Source of the DNA: Bedellia somnulentella
Lineage: Eukaryota > Arthropoda > Insecta > Lepidoptera > Bedelliidae
Reading direction: 5' to 3'
DNA length: 64,000 bases
Assembly (NCBI GenBank): GCA_963576735.1
Contig: OY755181.1
Span: 4,092,001 to 4,156,000 of the forward strand
Below are positions 11,041-22,224 of the stretch, one piece after another. A program made the translations under genes and the position numbers. Each line of letters opens with the position of its first letter. Within the stretch, counting starts at the first letter, position 1. The notes under the pieces are model-generated. The model had not been told where the DNA came from and searched no databases. It saw nothing but the letters and a program-made list of their open reading frames with translations.

Positions 11041-11635
11041 TAACATCTACTTTTTTTTTGACGATTTTGACTCGGTGTTCATTTTTCAGAACGGAATCGG
11101 CAAAAAATTTGGAGAATCCATTAGTTTAGCCTACACTACAATATCCCAACCCGACAGGGATATCTCTTAAATTTAATTTATAATTTGTGAGCCAAACGCC
11201 CATTGGACTTAATATTTATAGATTTCACCACATCAATATAACTTGGGTTTAAACAAAAGGTTTTTTTCGGAGGTTCTTAATATTTCTTTCCTTCTTACTA
11301 ATGTATAGTGCGTTTGTGTTTTTGAAATCTAATTGGGAAGTTTTTGCTATAGCCGCAACGCTTGACACGTGGGTTTGCATCGCATCGCAGTAAGATGTTC
11401 TACTTCCTCAGTGTAAATGTGCTGGTCATTCAATAGTTATATTTCTCTCTTCTCGTGTCACTTTTTACAACTTCGTCTGGAAATGAAGGGGTATTCTTAT
11501 TCTAGGTCTACCAAGCATGGCAAATAATACATATACAAACGTACAAACAGTCATTTAGAAAGCTAAACATTGCAGGGTTATCGCATTGTGCAAGCGCCAT
11601 TGTGTTTTAAAACTTCTTTTTTATCCATTCGGTCA

Positions 11636-11642
11636 TATAAAA
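11636..11642 (+). promoter_or_regulatory. Candidate TATA box of the secreted-protein gene
   Basis: TATAAAA lies 80 bp upstream of the first ATG of the two-exon gene. Transcription would then begin about 30 bp downstream, near 11,666, leaving a 5' leader of about 50 nt. This rests on spacing alone. Confidence 0.45.
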
Positions 11643-11715
11643 CACCTGTTCTAGACAGATTGTGTATAGTACAACTGTTACTTACGGAGACTTAGTACTA
11701 ACATTGTAAAAGGAA

Positions 11716-11812
11716 ATGTGTGCCGATATGAGGGCATTCGTATTGGTCAGTATATGTATTGCTATTTGTAATTGTTATGATGATAGGCAACAGGAGGGAA
11801 CTCATATTAGAG
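11716..11812 (+). CDS. Secreted basic protein, exon 1 (signal peptide)
   Basis: This short exon begins at ATG 11,716 (a second in-frame ATG is at 11,728) and encodes about 32 residues that look like a signal peptide: MRAFVLVSICIAICNCYDD, with a hydrophobic core and small residues before the acidic mature start. It ends at a good donor, GAG|GTTAGT, in phase 1. The reading frame joins without a stop to the exon at 14,146. I do not recognise the family. The intron (11,813-14,145, 2333 bp) holds at least four SINE-B fragments and other repeats. The alternative, a chance frame, is unlikely because signal peptide, donor, acceptor and phase all agree. Confidence 0.7.
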
Positions 11813-11858
11813 GTTAGTACTTATTGTTAATTTATATGAATATCGTTGTGTTAAAGCA

Positions 11859-12024
11859 TACATACATATGCTCACGGCTAGAATTTCCTCAGTAAAGTAT
11901 CGTTGGTGATGGGCCTCCAACCGTATTGCCCAAAAACCACTTTTAAAAGCCTCATACCCTAAGTCGCCTCTTACGACACCCATGGATGGAAAGGCGTAGT
12001 GACATTCTAAGCCTCCACTACACG
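11859..12024 (-). repeat. SINE-B copy with internal deletion, in the intron
   Basis: Reversed tail ACATACATATGCTCACGGC, a deletion of about 60 bp, then GTGATGGGCCTCCAACCG and the reversed 5' end CCTCCACTACACGGC. Confidence 0.8.
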
Positions 12025-12289
12025 GCAAAAAGTGTTACAGCTATCTGGAATATTCGAATTCAAATATCTATATCCTGAAAATTATTAACAAAATAGTCTA
12101 CAACATATTGAAAACAATTAATATAATAAAATGAGGTTTTCACAAGTATTAAAACTAAAATCCTATTCAAAATAGAATTCCTCAATAACAATCATAACTT
12201 ATTTTACAGTGTTAGCACTATGAAATATGTGTGATAGCTTAATGAAAACCGTTAGGTATAAATTATGACGTCATTTTATTATTTTTTAT

Positions 12290-12494
12290 TGATGCTGTAC
12301 AGTGTCGGCTTAGAATAGCAATACCCTATTTCTTCTCGTGGGTGTTTGCAAAAGGCGGCTAAGGGTATTTGAGCTTTTTAAGTGATTTTTGGGCGATGCA
12401 ATTGGAGACCCTTCACTAAAAACCTTTGTTTCACAATAGTTTTCTCTCTGGCTATCCCTTTTCGGGATTTAGAGCCGTGAGTATATGTATATAA
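12290..12494 (+). repeat. SINE-B copy, in the intron
   Basis: Starts GCTGTACAGTGTCGGCTTAG, keeps GGGCGATGCAATTGGAGACC and ends GAGCCGTGAGTATATGTATA; about 45 bp before the end hairpin are missing. Confidence 0.8.
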
Positions 12495-12699
12495 GTCAAT
12501 TTATTCTGTATTTATTGCATAGTTGCTTTATGAGAACATGTTTCATTTATTATTTATCAATGTAGTAGAGTATCGCTTGCTGGTTAATTATTCTATAATG
12601 TGGCCCCTAAGGACGAACTCTCTGAAACATTTCAATTGCATTCAAATTTTTTATTGCATAAAATTTCTACCTACTTTAAAATTTTTAGCTATGAAATGT

Positions 12700-13640
12700 A
12701 GGCTTAGAATAGGACAAAAAGCTCATTTATTGATTTTTAGTAATTTTAGCTTTTTGCCCACGTCTATGTCCGCGTGGACTACATTTTTTCCATCCGGTTT
12801 ACATCCAAAATACCAAAACACTATATTAACTTCGGTTTTTTTTATATTTATATTCCCGTGGGCGTTGTAATAGATATAAAGAACATTGTGGTTTTTTAAG
12901 TGATTATTGGGCGATGAGTTGGAGACCCATTTGACTATCTTTTCCTTATTCAACTTTTTGGGATTTATAGCCGTTAGTATATACTCATGATTGATTGATG
13001 AATTGATTGAATTTCATTTATTCTTTTTTGTAGTGGTTATATCAGTCAATCAATCAAGTTTCAAATTTCTAGATACAGTGTATTTATTGATCAAAACTCT
13101 GTATACTATATTTCAATCCCTTAGGGGGGGAGTTCCAATAACCCTTTTTCATTGTTCGTAAGAATCGTGAAACAAACCACTTTGTGCCAAGTTTGATTAG
13201 GTATATATCTAGTAGTCATACTTTTGACAAACAATTTAATGGACATTTATTTTGATGAAATGAATGAAACGTTATTTTTGCCAAAAAGACTATCAATGAA
13301 GAGTCTGATAAAGTCGTTCGATGAAAAAATGAATCGTGAAAATATGGGGAGCTATATTAAAGTTATGTTTTTTGATGTTCCTGTAGGAACCCTTGCGAAA
13401 TCCGGGATATATTTTATATGTTGGCCAGGTGTATAAGCCACATTCATACCAAATTTTATCAAGATCATTTTGGTAGAATTAACGTTATGAACGGACATAC
13501 AGACATAAAAACAGACCGACAGACATACAGTCATTTTTTTCAAAAAGCGCAAATTTGGCTTTAGTATCGAAAATAAAACATATTCCACCGGTTTTTAATT
13601 TTTTTTTCAAAGTACAGTTTTGACCTCGGTACAGTCTTAT
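12700..13640. repeat. Old interspersed-repeat DNA in the intron
   Basis: The stretch contains TTGCCCACGTCTATGTCCGC and TTCCCGTGGGC-type blocks, a SINE-B fragment (12,895-12,985), a TCAGTCAATCAATCA string and an ACAGACATAAAAACAGACCG block. These are typical of decayed insect interspersed repeats, but no complete element can be delimited. Short reading frames across it have no recognisable domain. Confidence 0.4.
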
Positions 13641-13658
13641 TATAGTATAGATCATCGC

Positions 13659-13835
13659 TGTGTAGTGTCGGGTTAGAACTATCCCATTACTTTGTTGGGT
13701 CTTTTTAAGTGCTTATTGGTCGGTACGCTCGGAGATGCATCACCAAAAAACTTTATTTTACAGTCTTTTCTCAACTCACCTCCCAAAAGTGGCTGAGGAA
13801 TTTCTGAGTCCGAAGCTCAGGCTATCCGATGTTTG
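13659..13835 (+). repeat. SINE-B copy, in the intron
   Basis: Starts GCTGTGTAGTGTCGGGTTAG and runs to AAGCTCAGGCTATCC with several small deletions; the tail is missing. A second short SINE-B end follows at about 14,000-14,062 (TCTGGTTACCCC to AGCCATGAGTAC). Confidence 0.75.
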
Positions 13836-14145
13836 GATTTAATTATTCCTAATTATTCATTCTAAGGTCTTAAGGTTCCTGTATTTTATCACAGGTTTAT
13901 TATACGAGATAATAAAATAATAACGAAATAGCTAAGAGAGTAAGGACTTATTAAGTGTTTGTTTTTACTGGATATTCACCATGAAACATCCTTCAGTTTA
14001 CAAATGTTTTCCAATTTGAAGGTCTGGTTACCCCTTTTAAGAATTTCTAGCCATGAGTACAGTTAGATAGATTAGTTTCGTAGGCAAAAATCTATAACGC
14101 ATTTGATTGCTAATAAATAACGTTGAATTCATTGGTTTGTTGCAG

Positions 14146-14621
14146 AAATATCACCAAATGTTTTTCTGGAATCGATCCCACATTCGTTTATGATGTCAAG
14201 TGACAATGCTGCAAATACTTTCACCAAATACAATGAGAATATAAAACTACTGTCACATCCTGATCGCGATGATATCCAATACACAGTTTTTGTGTACAAA
14301 AAAAATAAGAAGGTAAAGAAAACATCTAGAAGAGGTAAAAAATATAATGTCCCCCTTAAAAAGGAAAGTATGAGGCCGTCAAACTATGAAATGTTGTTAA
14401 GGCGCCGCGCGGAAAAGAATTTTGTATTCGTAGATAGAACTCCAAAAGTAAGGAACCCACCAACTACTGAAAACGTTATAATTAACTATGTTCCGAGCAC
14501 GAAAAAAGTGCCCATTGGTAAATATAAGCCTTTAATTAACCCTCATAAGATGAGTTACATGAAAAGAGTAAAACCTCTCAGAAGGAAAGAATATATTATA
14601 AGGGACGAGAATATGATGTAA
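14146..14621 (+). CDS. Secreted basic protein, exon 2 (mature part)
   Basis: The exon follows an acceptor (TTGTTGCAG|AA) and is open from its first base, so the frame extends 14 codons upstream of the first internal ATG and joins exon 1 in phase to give a 190-residue protein. The mature part is strongly basic, rich in Lys, Arg, Asn and Tyr, without cysteines or a membrane span. It has dibasic sites (KKNKK, SRRGKK, RRKE) that could be processing sites. The residues 'RRGKK' resemble an amidation-type context, but that is speculation. Stop TGA-free frame ends in TAA at 14,619-14,621. No domain was recognised. It could be a lineage-restricted secreted protein of moths and butterflies; a search for orthologues would decide. 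Confidence 0.65.
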
Positions 14622-15767
14622 ATATTCCGATGACCGATACATGCATTTACCTATTCGGAATCAGTACGCAAATTTTTCAGGCTATTACGCTTATAAGCGT
14701 ATAGTTTGTCAAGATAAAATACGGATTTGTGCACAAAATATGTGAGTAAGATATGCAGTGTTGGTTTGATGTTCAACATGCATGTAAAATGTGTATAAAA
14801 TTGGAATAATTTACTTAACTAAGTTATTGTCCATCTAGATATTTAATAACTATACCGTATTAGTTGATTGAAAGAAATGATACTGGTTACATTTCTTAGG
14901 CCTCATATTTCTTATATTGCCTATTTCCTATTATTTGTAAGAATGCATAAAATTTCAGCTTGTGTGTTACTGGTCCATAGGTAAATAACAATCGCCAATG
15001 ACAAGCAAAGCCATTATAATTGTGTAAATAGTTTTTAACTAGCACGTAACTAGAGAAATAATAAATAATTTATTGAATTTTGTAATCAATTTCTTTCATT
15101 TAAATTTATCCCTTTAATTTTGCAATTAGCAACAGTCTTAGATTTTCAAATTTCATGAGACAAATACGGAGATAATCCTCATTAAAACCGATCATTTACA
15201 CCGCGTGTCATTTTTTGTTACCTGATACTGCGAGTATCCAAAGTAACAACCTTTTCGGAACTATAGCTGTGAGTAAAAGCAACTATAAAAAAATAAACTT
15301 TTATAGAATTATCATAGATCCAAGTAAATTTCTCTAGCCCCATCAACATCCATCAATCTTTTCATATATGCATGTAAAAAATTCACTTAGCGTCTATCCG
15401 AAGTAAAACAATATTATGATTTCTAAACTAAAATTGGGTTGCGTGTCATGCATATCAAACAAACAGGTATTATTCAGCGCACACCCTGATTTGTAATCCA
15501 CTGCGTTTCAACTGAAACAGTAACCCCCGGATGTAGAGCACTAAATTGAAGGCTTTGTTGCCACAATAAAAACAAGTTTCAATTAAAAAGCTTTATGAAA
15601 CACTGTGAGGCAAAAATCTTTTTTCTTTTCACGTAGTTATAATGATAACAAAGAAATTTAATGTACGCTATGTATCCTTTAGAGGGGTGAAATAATCCCT
15701 TGTGCTGAAGCTTTAGTTTATGCAATAGTGTCTGATTAGTTTATGAATGTAACCGACTGTATCTGTA
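14622..15767. other. 3' flank of the secreted-protein gene
   Basis: AT-rich presumptive 3' untranslated region and downstream DNA. The best poly(A) signal is AATAAA at 15,060-15,065, about 440 bp past the stop. Beyond it no feature was recognised. Confidence 0.45.
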
Positions 15768-16045
15768 ACTGCCTCTGTGGTTTAACGGTTTAGCGCTTGG
15801 CTTCTAATTCGGAGATCTCTAGTTCGATCCCCTGGAGGTAAACTCACATAATTTAAATTTTAAAATTTAACCCAGTTTGAATCACCTGATTATCCGAAAA
15901 TTATGATGATTCCGTGCTTTGGAGGCCACCCTAAGTCATCGTCGGTCCTAGCTACTATCATGGTAGTAATCGTTAGTCTGCTTAGCCGCACTTGGCCAGC
16001 GTGATGGACTAAGGCCAAATCACCCTATTTAGGGTATGTTTGAGC
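15768..16045 (+). repeat. tRNA-headed SINE of a third family (Lep-type)
   Basis: The head CTGTGGTTTAACGGTTTAGC (box A region) and AGTTCGATCCCC (box B) is followed by ATGATTCCGTGCTTTGGAGG, TCGTCGGTCCTAGCTACTA and GTGATGGACTAAGGCC. I recall this arrangement from a common lepidopteran SINE. It differs from SINE-A in body and end. No microsatellite tail is left. Confidence 0.7.
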
Positions 16046-16167
16046 CCCTTGGCGCGGACATGTATAGCCTGACAAGACCGACTGTATGCATGAAAAAGTG
16101 TCACATTGCGCTAGTGAGACCGCAAGAAATGCGATAGAGAAACATGACACAGTATCAGCACACAACT

Positions 16168-16539
16168 TACATAACATAATAACATAACATAAACGTTCAC
16201 GCCGAATATCCCCGAAGGGGTTGGCAGAGGTACTAATACTTCTGAACATCACGTGACTTTATCACCTGGTGTTCAGAGTACCCACGTTTTGCATGGACAG
16301 TGTACTCACGTGATAGGGGGCAGGCTTATCGCCGTTTTGTACGAATACACTGTCTCATGACTAAGTATAACTCAGCCTATGGGTTTCCTCACGATGTTTT
16401 CCCTCACCGTTAACAACCATGATAACCACACATATGTCTTTAGAAAAGACAAATTGGTGTAGGCCCGACCCGGGATTAGAACACTAGTCGCTTGCACGTT
16501 AACCGGCGTTCTACCCATTGAGCTATCACGTCGAGATAG
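16168..16539 (-). repeat. SINE-A copy, full length (reference copy)
   Basis: On the minus strand: head CTCGACGTGATAGCTCAATG with box A, box B in GTTCTAATCCCGGG, TCGGGCC, the TTAACGGTGAGGG and GAAACCCATAGGCTGAG blocks, two TCACGTGA palindromes, the CCCCTTCGGGG end hairpin, GGCGTGAACG and (TTATG)n. Length about 370 bp. The head makes it a pol III-type SINE. Confidence 0.9.
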
Positions 16540-16599
16540 CATACTTAGATAACTTAGATTAGCATAACTGATTAGCATAACTTACATATAAGAATTATA

Positions 16600-16770
16600 G
16601 TCAAGCCTTATCTAACTCAAACTAAAATTTCCACATATATTCCCAAGGCAGTGGTAGAGGCACTTATACTTCTGAACATGATGTGGAACAAGGTTATGTC
16701 AGTGGTCATGTGAAATTTGAACTCACACCCTTCTGCATGAAACTATCAACTGCGCTACGTTATCAAGGTT
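16600..16770 (-). repeat. SINE-A copy with large internal deletion
   Basis: The end region (CCCAAGGCAGTGG..CTTCTGAACATGATGTGG) is joined almost directly to the head region (GAAATTTGAACTCACACCC, CAACTGCGCTACGTTATC), so the 200-bp centre is missing. Confidence 0.65.
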
Positions 16771-16774
16771 GTTT

Positions 16775-17630
16775 CTTCGAACTTTCTTCTTTGTCTGTTT
16801 TCTTATGAAGTGAAATAACTTACAGAATCAGACCAATTTATGGAATTTGCGCTCATCAAAAGTGGTTTACATGTAGGTAGGTAGATAAATTTACTTAGCA
16901 ATTTTAATTATTTGCCATTCCAACAGCCGTTTGAAAAAAATATAAGGGCTGTGTATTTTCAGCTTAGAATAGCACACATCTATTTATCCCCGCGGGAGAC
17001 GACTTTTAGAATGTGGCAATTTATATAAAGACTTTCAGAAATTTCCTCACTTTAATGTTTCAGAATCTCTATTTTCATACATGTATATATTTTTTCCTTT
17101 TTAAATGTATGGAACCAAGTGTTGATTGAAAAACGTAAGCCATAGTTGTAACCGAAAAAATATAGCTTTAAATAAATCGATACGAACAAAACAACACTTG
17201 AGTCAATCACTACACTGACCGAAATCGAACTACATTCACACTAGTCAATTTCAACAAGGTCACTCATGAATACAAACATAAAATGTCATGCTATTTGTCC
17301 TTTATACCAAGCTTGATAAAGGTTATTTTCGTGTGAACATCGGAGAGTGTAATGTTGGTAGCAGTTAAGGAGCTTACCCATGGACCGAAGAGTTTATCCT
17401 AAACTGCAAAGCTAACTGCAAACTGGATGTCATCCGCTATCGACACTTTTACAGGGCATGCAGTAGGTTATGTAGTGTGTAGTGTTTTGAATGAAGTTAT
17501 CGAAATATCGATGATTGGAATTTACCTTGAAATCTGTTGGATTGGAATTATACACACTTTCTGAGTTTGAAATACATATACGTGAATGTTGGTATTTATT
17601 CAAAAGTGGGACAAATAGGATACTTAATTT
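16775..17630. other. AT-rich stretch, nothing recognised
   Basis: No family repeat or gene was recognised. A hint of a SINE-B start (about 16,945-17,010: TGTATTTTCAGCTTAGAATA then CCCCGCGGGAGACGAC) is too decayed to call with confidence. Confidence 0.35.
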
Positions 17631-17634
17631 TAAT

Positions 17635-17852
17635 CATGTCAGTAGAGGAATAATACGAAGGACATATTTAGATCAAATAGAGAAGGTGCTTAAAAGGGCA
17701 GGCGTCCATAGTCTGAAGAATAAAAGAGCTTGTATGAAAAGGTTGATGAATGCAGATGAAGGTCGGGAGGTTTGACAGGATCGTACGAAGTGGCGAAAGG
17801 TAGTCTGTGTCAACCCCAATAGAAAACTATAGCCTGAGTATGTATACATATT
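17635..17852 (+). pseudogene. LINE-C polymerase C-terminal fragment
   Basis: The frame reads RTYLDQIEKVLKRAGV and then NKRACMKRLMNADEG, matching the C-terminus encoded by the better LINE-C copy at 32,601, before stopping early at 17,773 (TGA where the family continues with CQDRT). The 3' end AGCCTGAGTATGTATACAT is degraded. A dead 5'-truncated insertion. Confidence 0.8.
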
Positions 17853-17937
17853 AAAATCATATAAAGAAACTTTTATTTTTATATAACGTTATATTTTTGA
17901 GGTGTTTGTCAGCTTTTGAAATGTGGTTTTGAAGTGA

Positions 17938-18966
17938 ACAGTTTTTTACAAATTAAAATCATCAATTACCATAGTTAAAAGAATACCCCGAGGAGCCCGA
18001 TATTCAGTTACTTTATCACTCACCAAAGCTGTAAAGGCCGTGGTGGACAACAATGACTTTCAAAGCTGGAAAAATCTATTCTTGTTTTGTTTCAAAACTT
18101 TGCACGCACCAAAAAGTTCAAAATTATCCCTTATGCAGACAATTAAAAATAATTGCTCAATTCCTTTGGACACAACCATCATAAAAAAATACCCACAACA
18201 AGCTTTCGACATAAACCGTAAAATCAAAAACAAAATTTCAGATGGAGATATCAGAGGTGCTGCACAATTATTATTTTCAAGCGATACCTTAGCACCAGAG
18301 ACACCAGAAACACTGCTGTCGCTTCAGGCTAAGCATCCGCCTTCAAGGAGGGGCATCAACTTGCCGGATGCTCCAAACCAATATGGCGTCACACCCGAGG
18401 CGACGGCACAGGATACGCTGGCGGCGATACTGTCCTTTAAGAACGGGTCTGCAGGTGGCCTCGATGGTCTCACACCACAACATCTCAAAGATCTTTTGTG
18501 TGGGGCCGGCGGGGAACACAGGGATACGTTACTTGGACAGTTGACCCGCTTAGTAAACCTTATGTTGTCTGGCCTTGTCTGTGACGATATATTGGATTTA
18601 TTATATGGTGCGAATCTATGCGCTTTAAAAAAAAAGGATGGAGGGATACGACCGATTGCTGTCGGTAACACAATTCGCCGCGTCGTGTCAAAAATTTGTT
18701 GTAAATATATTCTAGTAGATCTAAGAACATACTTTGAACCAGTACAACTGGGATTTGGCACACGCGGTGGTTGTGAAGCCGCGGTTCATTCGGCTCGGAC
18801 GTACATCGCTAATGGCGCCGGCGAAGTCCTTTTGAAGGTGGATGTGAAAAACGCATTCAACTCAGTAGATCGGGCCGCCTTGTTGGCTCAAGTGAAAGAA
18901 AAAGCACCTTCAAGTTTTAATTATGTTTGGCAGAGCTATAAAAAACCCCTCAAATTTATTATATAA
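17938..18966 (+). pseudogene. Reverse transcriptase N-terminal part of the RLE-type LINE
   Basis: The frame carries the region leading into the fingers and palm: RIPRGARYSVTL and SWKNLFLFCFKTL near the start, then NGSAGGLDGLTPQHLKD (around residue 145 counted from 18,040), the KKDGGIRPIAVGNT block, QLGFGTRGGCEAAVHSAR, and the first catalytic aspartate in LLKVDVKNAFNSVDR. GTG 18,040 is not a real start; the gene is open upstream. The frame ends by frameshift at an A-run (18,940-18,945), just before the next palm motif, which continues in the following frame from 18,923. Known role of the family: target-primed reverse transcription of its own RNA. Confidence 0.85.
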
Positions 18967-20590
18967 ACAAAATTTAATAAAATCGTGTGTCGGCTGCCAA
19001 CAAGGTGACCCCCTGGGGCCAGCAATATTCAGCCTAGCCATTCATCCACTCATTGAATCTCTCGCCTCCAAGTTCAATGTGTGGTACCTAGACGATGGAA
19101 CCTTAGGTGGAAATGCAAACATAGTTTTAAAAGACCTTGAAAATTTAAAAATGACTTTTTCTTCTATTGGCCTTGATTTAAATTTTGACAAATGCGAATT
19201 ATATATAAATAAATGCCTTACAGACGAAGATAAATCACAGATAATACAAAAATTCAATGAAATAGCCCCAAATATTACAATCCTTAATGATGATTCGCTC
19301 CATCTTCTAGGTGCCCCTTTGAACGAGGATTCAGTACCCGGTTTAGTTAAAGATAAAATTTCAAAATTCAATCAATCTTCAGAACGCCTACAAACTATCA
19401 ATCCACATTTGGCCTACACGCTTATTAAATTCTGTTTCTTTGTTCCTAAATTTACATATGTTTTAAGGTGTTGCGACATCTTGAGGCATGTTTCGGCATT
19501 AAATGATTTGGACAACATTATACAAGATACTTTAAGCAAAATCCTAAATTGTAAATTCGATGACAACAGCTGGGCTCAGGCTTCCCTTCCAGTTCGTTTT
19601 GGTGGCCTGGGTATTCGCAAAACATCCGATGTTGCTTTACCAGCTTTCTTGTCATCTGTGCATTCCACTATGACCCTATACCATCAAATTATCAGTCCCT
19701 CTTTAGGTGAGGCCGAGGTCAGTGGAATGAGCGATGCCAAGATTGCTTGGATTTCCATGCTTGGTTCCAATTCTTCTATCCCGACAAAATTGGCTAGCCA
19801 GAGGTCATGGGATGACATACTGTGCGGACGGATTCAATTAAACCTTTTGAACTCTGCTTCCGACCCCGCACAGCGTGCTCGTCTTATGGCTTCTGCAGTG
19901 CCTGAGTCGGGTTATCGGTTGAATGCGTTACCATCTGAGGCGATTGGTACCCTTCTCGATAGGTCTACTTTTTGTTTGGGGGTCTGTCTGAGAATTGGTG
20001 CCCAAATCAATGAAATTCATCGCTGTCGCTGTGGAGTGCAAGTCGATCATCAGGGTCACCACGGTCTTTCGTGCCCCCGCAGTGCAGGTCACCTGTCACG
20101 CCATGCTGCCCTCAACGATATCATCCGTCGGGCTCTTGTCAGCGTCCATGTACCAGCTGTTTTGGAACCCCCTGGCTTGTCACGGGACGATGGCAAGAGA
20201 CCGGACGGTATGACTTTGTTGCCTTGGAGGAATGGCAGGGCGTTAATATGGGATGCAACGTGTGTTGATACCCTAGCGTCTTGCCATTTATCAGGGTCGG
20301 CATCGCGAACAGGTGCTGCTGCAGCCAATGCCGAGAGTTTCAAACGTCGAAAATATTCTGGATTATTGAATGATTATCATTTCTTTCCATTCGCCGTTGA
20401 AACTCTCGGCACATGGGGCAACGAGGCGCGGGTTTTCTTAAAAGATCTCTCAGCCCGCCTAGTGGAAGTCAGTGGTGATCCTAGGGCTGGCAGCTACCTC
20501 GGCCAACGAATTCGCATAGCCATTCAAAGAGGAAATGCTGCCAGTATTTTAGGCACGATACCGTTCTGCGAGAGCGATGAATTTCATTAA
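18923..20590 (+). pseudogene. Reverse transcriptase C-terminal part plus Cys/His cluster and restriction-like endonuclease
   Basis: Domains in order: SCVGCQQGDPLGPAIFS (palm), the catalytic box VWYLDDGTLGG (about residues 52-62, with LDD), thumb with HLLGAPLNED, a long linker, a Cys/His cluster HRCRCGV...HHGLSC...H at about 20,009-20,110, and a restriction-like endonuclease with RPDG at about 20,200 and LIWDATCVDTL downstream, followed by a conserved C-terminus with SYLGQRIRIAIQRGNAAS. Apart from the upstream frameshift this part is intact for 555 codons. Endonuclease function is inferred from the PD...D spacing and position after the RT. The copy itself is inactive because its 5' part is missing. 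Confidence 0.85.
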
Positions 20591-20700
20591 ATTTTCCATC
20601 TTTAGTAGGTATTTATTTAGTTTTATATTTTAATTTAGGTTGTGAATTGTCTATGTAAGTATTTTTAATTATTCTTGAATAAAGCTCTAACTACAGTTTT

Positions 20701-21177
20701 TTTTATTGATAATTAAAGATCATATATTTTATAAGTCACGGGTGTTACAAATACAACAGCTTTAAATCCTAGTATACTATTAGGCTAGCTACCTAATCAA
20801 AATTATATATTTAAAAAAGGAGATATTAAAAAAAAAAAAAAAAAAAAGTAAATACATGTTTAAATACCATTTTTTAATAATTAAATAACATTTAATTACG
20901 TAAGTTTCAATAATTAGAAAAAATACAATAATAAAAATATTTTTTTAATAATATTTTTATCGATAAAAAAATTATCAACACTATTCTACACCGGCAGGAT
21001 AAGAACACATCTAGAAAATGTCTTGTACCAAATACTAAACTGTTGGTTCGAGAAATATGTTTACAAGATATAACAGCCATTTTAAAGAATCATACAACAA
21101 CGCGTATTCAATCTACTATGCAAGTAAGTATGTTAACTTAAATTGTAATCTAAATAAACGAAATTTGTAAATAAAGT
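20701..21177. other. AT-rich stretch with an A-run
   Basis: Contains an A-run at about 20,830-20,848 and otherwise simple AT-rich DNA. Nothing recognised. Confidence 0.4.
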
Positions 21178-21962
21178 AACCGTGATATCTCAGTGGGTAG
21201 AAAACTGCTAATTGTGCAGGCGATTAGGGTTTAAATCCCGGGTCGGGCCCAAAACAATTTGTCCTTCTCGTATGTATAAATTTAATTTCAAAAAACAGTA
21301 CAGAACGCTCCTTCTGAATCAACAAAAAAATAATATCTCAAAGACTTTATCACACATGCAAGTAAACTTCCAGTAAACAAATCAATAATGATATACTTAC
21401 GTATAAATGTACAGCTTGGTGTTTTTATTGTCCTTTTCTTTATTATTTATTTATTTTGCTCCAAATGTGGCAGACACAGATTTTTTGTTTATATATTATT
21501 GAATTATGTGTAGTGTAGTGTAGGCCTTAACTGAAAACCAGTGTTTTGCCACTTGCCAATATCAAGCGCTGAGTTAGGACCTAGTTTGTGTTACCATAGC
21601 ACTAATCTTTAGGTCTAAAATATTATTTTTTCACTTTTTGTATTGTTTTTTATATTGTATGGTGTTATGTTAACATAAATAAACGAGTTACCTATCTATC
21701 TATGTGTTGTGAAAGGTGAGGAAAAATATTGTAAGGAAACCCACATGACTAAGTTGTACTTAGTCATACGACAGTGTGTATGTACAAAAACGGTGATAGG
21801 CCTGCCAAATGGCAATATGCCTGTCCCCTATCACGTGAGTATACTGTCCAAGCAAAACATGGGTACTCTTATCACCAAGTGACAATGTCACGTGATGTCC
21901 AGAAGTATTAGTGCCTCTGCCAACCCCTCGGGGATATAAGGTGTGAAAGTTTAAGTTAAGTT
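21178..21962 (+). repeat. SINE-A copy split by another repeat
   Basis: The head is at 21,178-21,300 (GTGATATCTCAGTGGGTAG, box B GGTTTAAATCCCGGG, TCGGGCC) and the body and tail at 21,713-21,962 (GGTGAGGAAAAATATTGTAA, TCACGTGAGTATACTGTCC, CTCGGGGATAT, GGTGTGAA). The intervening DNA contains the repeat described at 21,430. Confidence 0.75.
21430..21712 (+). repeat. LINE-like 3' end repeat, copy 1 (plus)
   Basis: Blocks GTGGCAGACACAGATTTTTT, GTAGGCCTTAACTGAAAACC, TTTTGCCACTTG, GCTGAGTTAGG and TTGTGTTACCATAGCAC lead to ATAAATAAACGAG and (TATC)n. A reverse-oriented copy lies at 24,290-24,545. The tail suggests a LINE 3' end; no coding part is present. Confidence 0.7.
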
Positions 21963-22085
21963 GAGAGTTAAAAATAAAATATAGACGGACATATTAATAT
22001 GAATCCTAATTTGAAGGTGGATCATATTTGTGTAGATAAGTCTACCTAACCGATTCGTTTTTTAAAACTTATTATAAGTATTTTA

Positions 22086-22107
22086 TTTCTTTCTTTCTTT
22101 CTTTCTT
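22086..22107. repeat. (TTTC)n microsatellite
   Basis: Five to six uninterrupted TTTC units in AT-rich DNA. Confidence 0.95.
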
Positions 22108-22224
22108 AAACCAGTATTTTAAAGCTACTGGTATTATTACCGCTAATGTTAATGGTTTCGGGATTTTTCATTAATCTTAATCTCATCCACCAATTAATGT
22201 AAAGCTCTAAGACAACATTTATTA

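Larger units (their letters stand above)
17938..20700 (+). mobile_element. RLE-type non-LTR retrotransposon, 5'-truncated
   Basis: The element begins within the N-terminal part of the polymerase; the frame is open from 17,938, upstream of any ATG. It contains one polymerase gene split by a frameshift near 18,945, a short 3' UTR and a terminal AATAAAG region ending near 20,700. The base composition is visibly more GC-rich than the flanks. No target duplication was identified. Clade is uncertain: the restriction-like endonuclease places it with endonuclease-downstream LINEs such as the R2/NeSL/CRE groups, but the LDD active site is unlike the usual FADD or YADD there. Confidence 0.8.

Noticed and set aside
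12523..12870. 115-codon frame in the intron of the secreted-protein gene
   Set aside because: It runs through repeat-like DNA and its composition is that of translated AT-rich sequence; no domain or splice signals support an extra exon.
15768..15845. Possible tRNA gene with boxes A and B
   Set aside because: The downstream sequence matches the body of a lepidopteran-type SINE and the acceptor stem does not pair.
18324..18761. 145-codon minus-strand frame
   Set aside because: It is the antisense of the reverse transcriptase gene on the plus strand, with no domain of its own.
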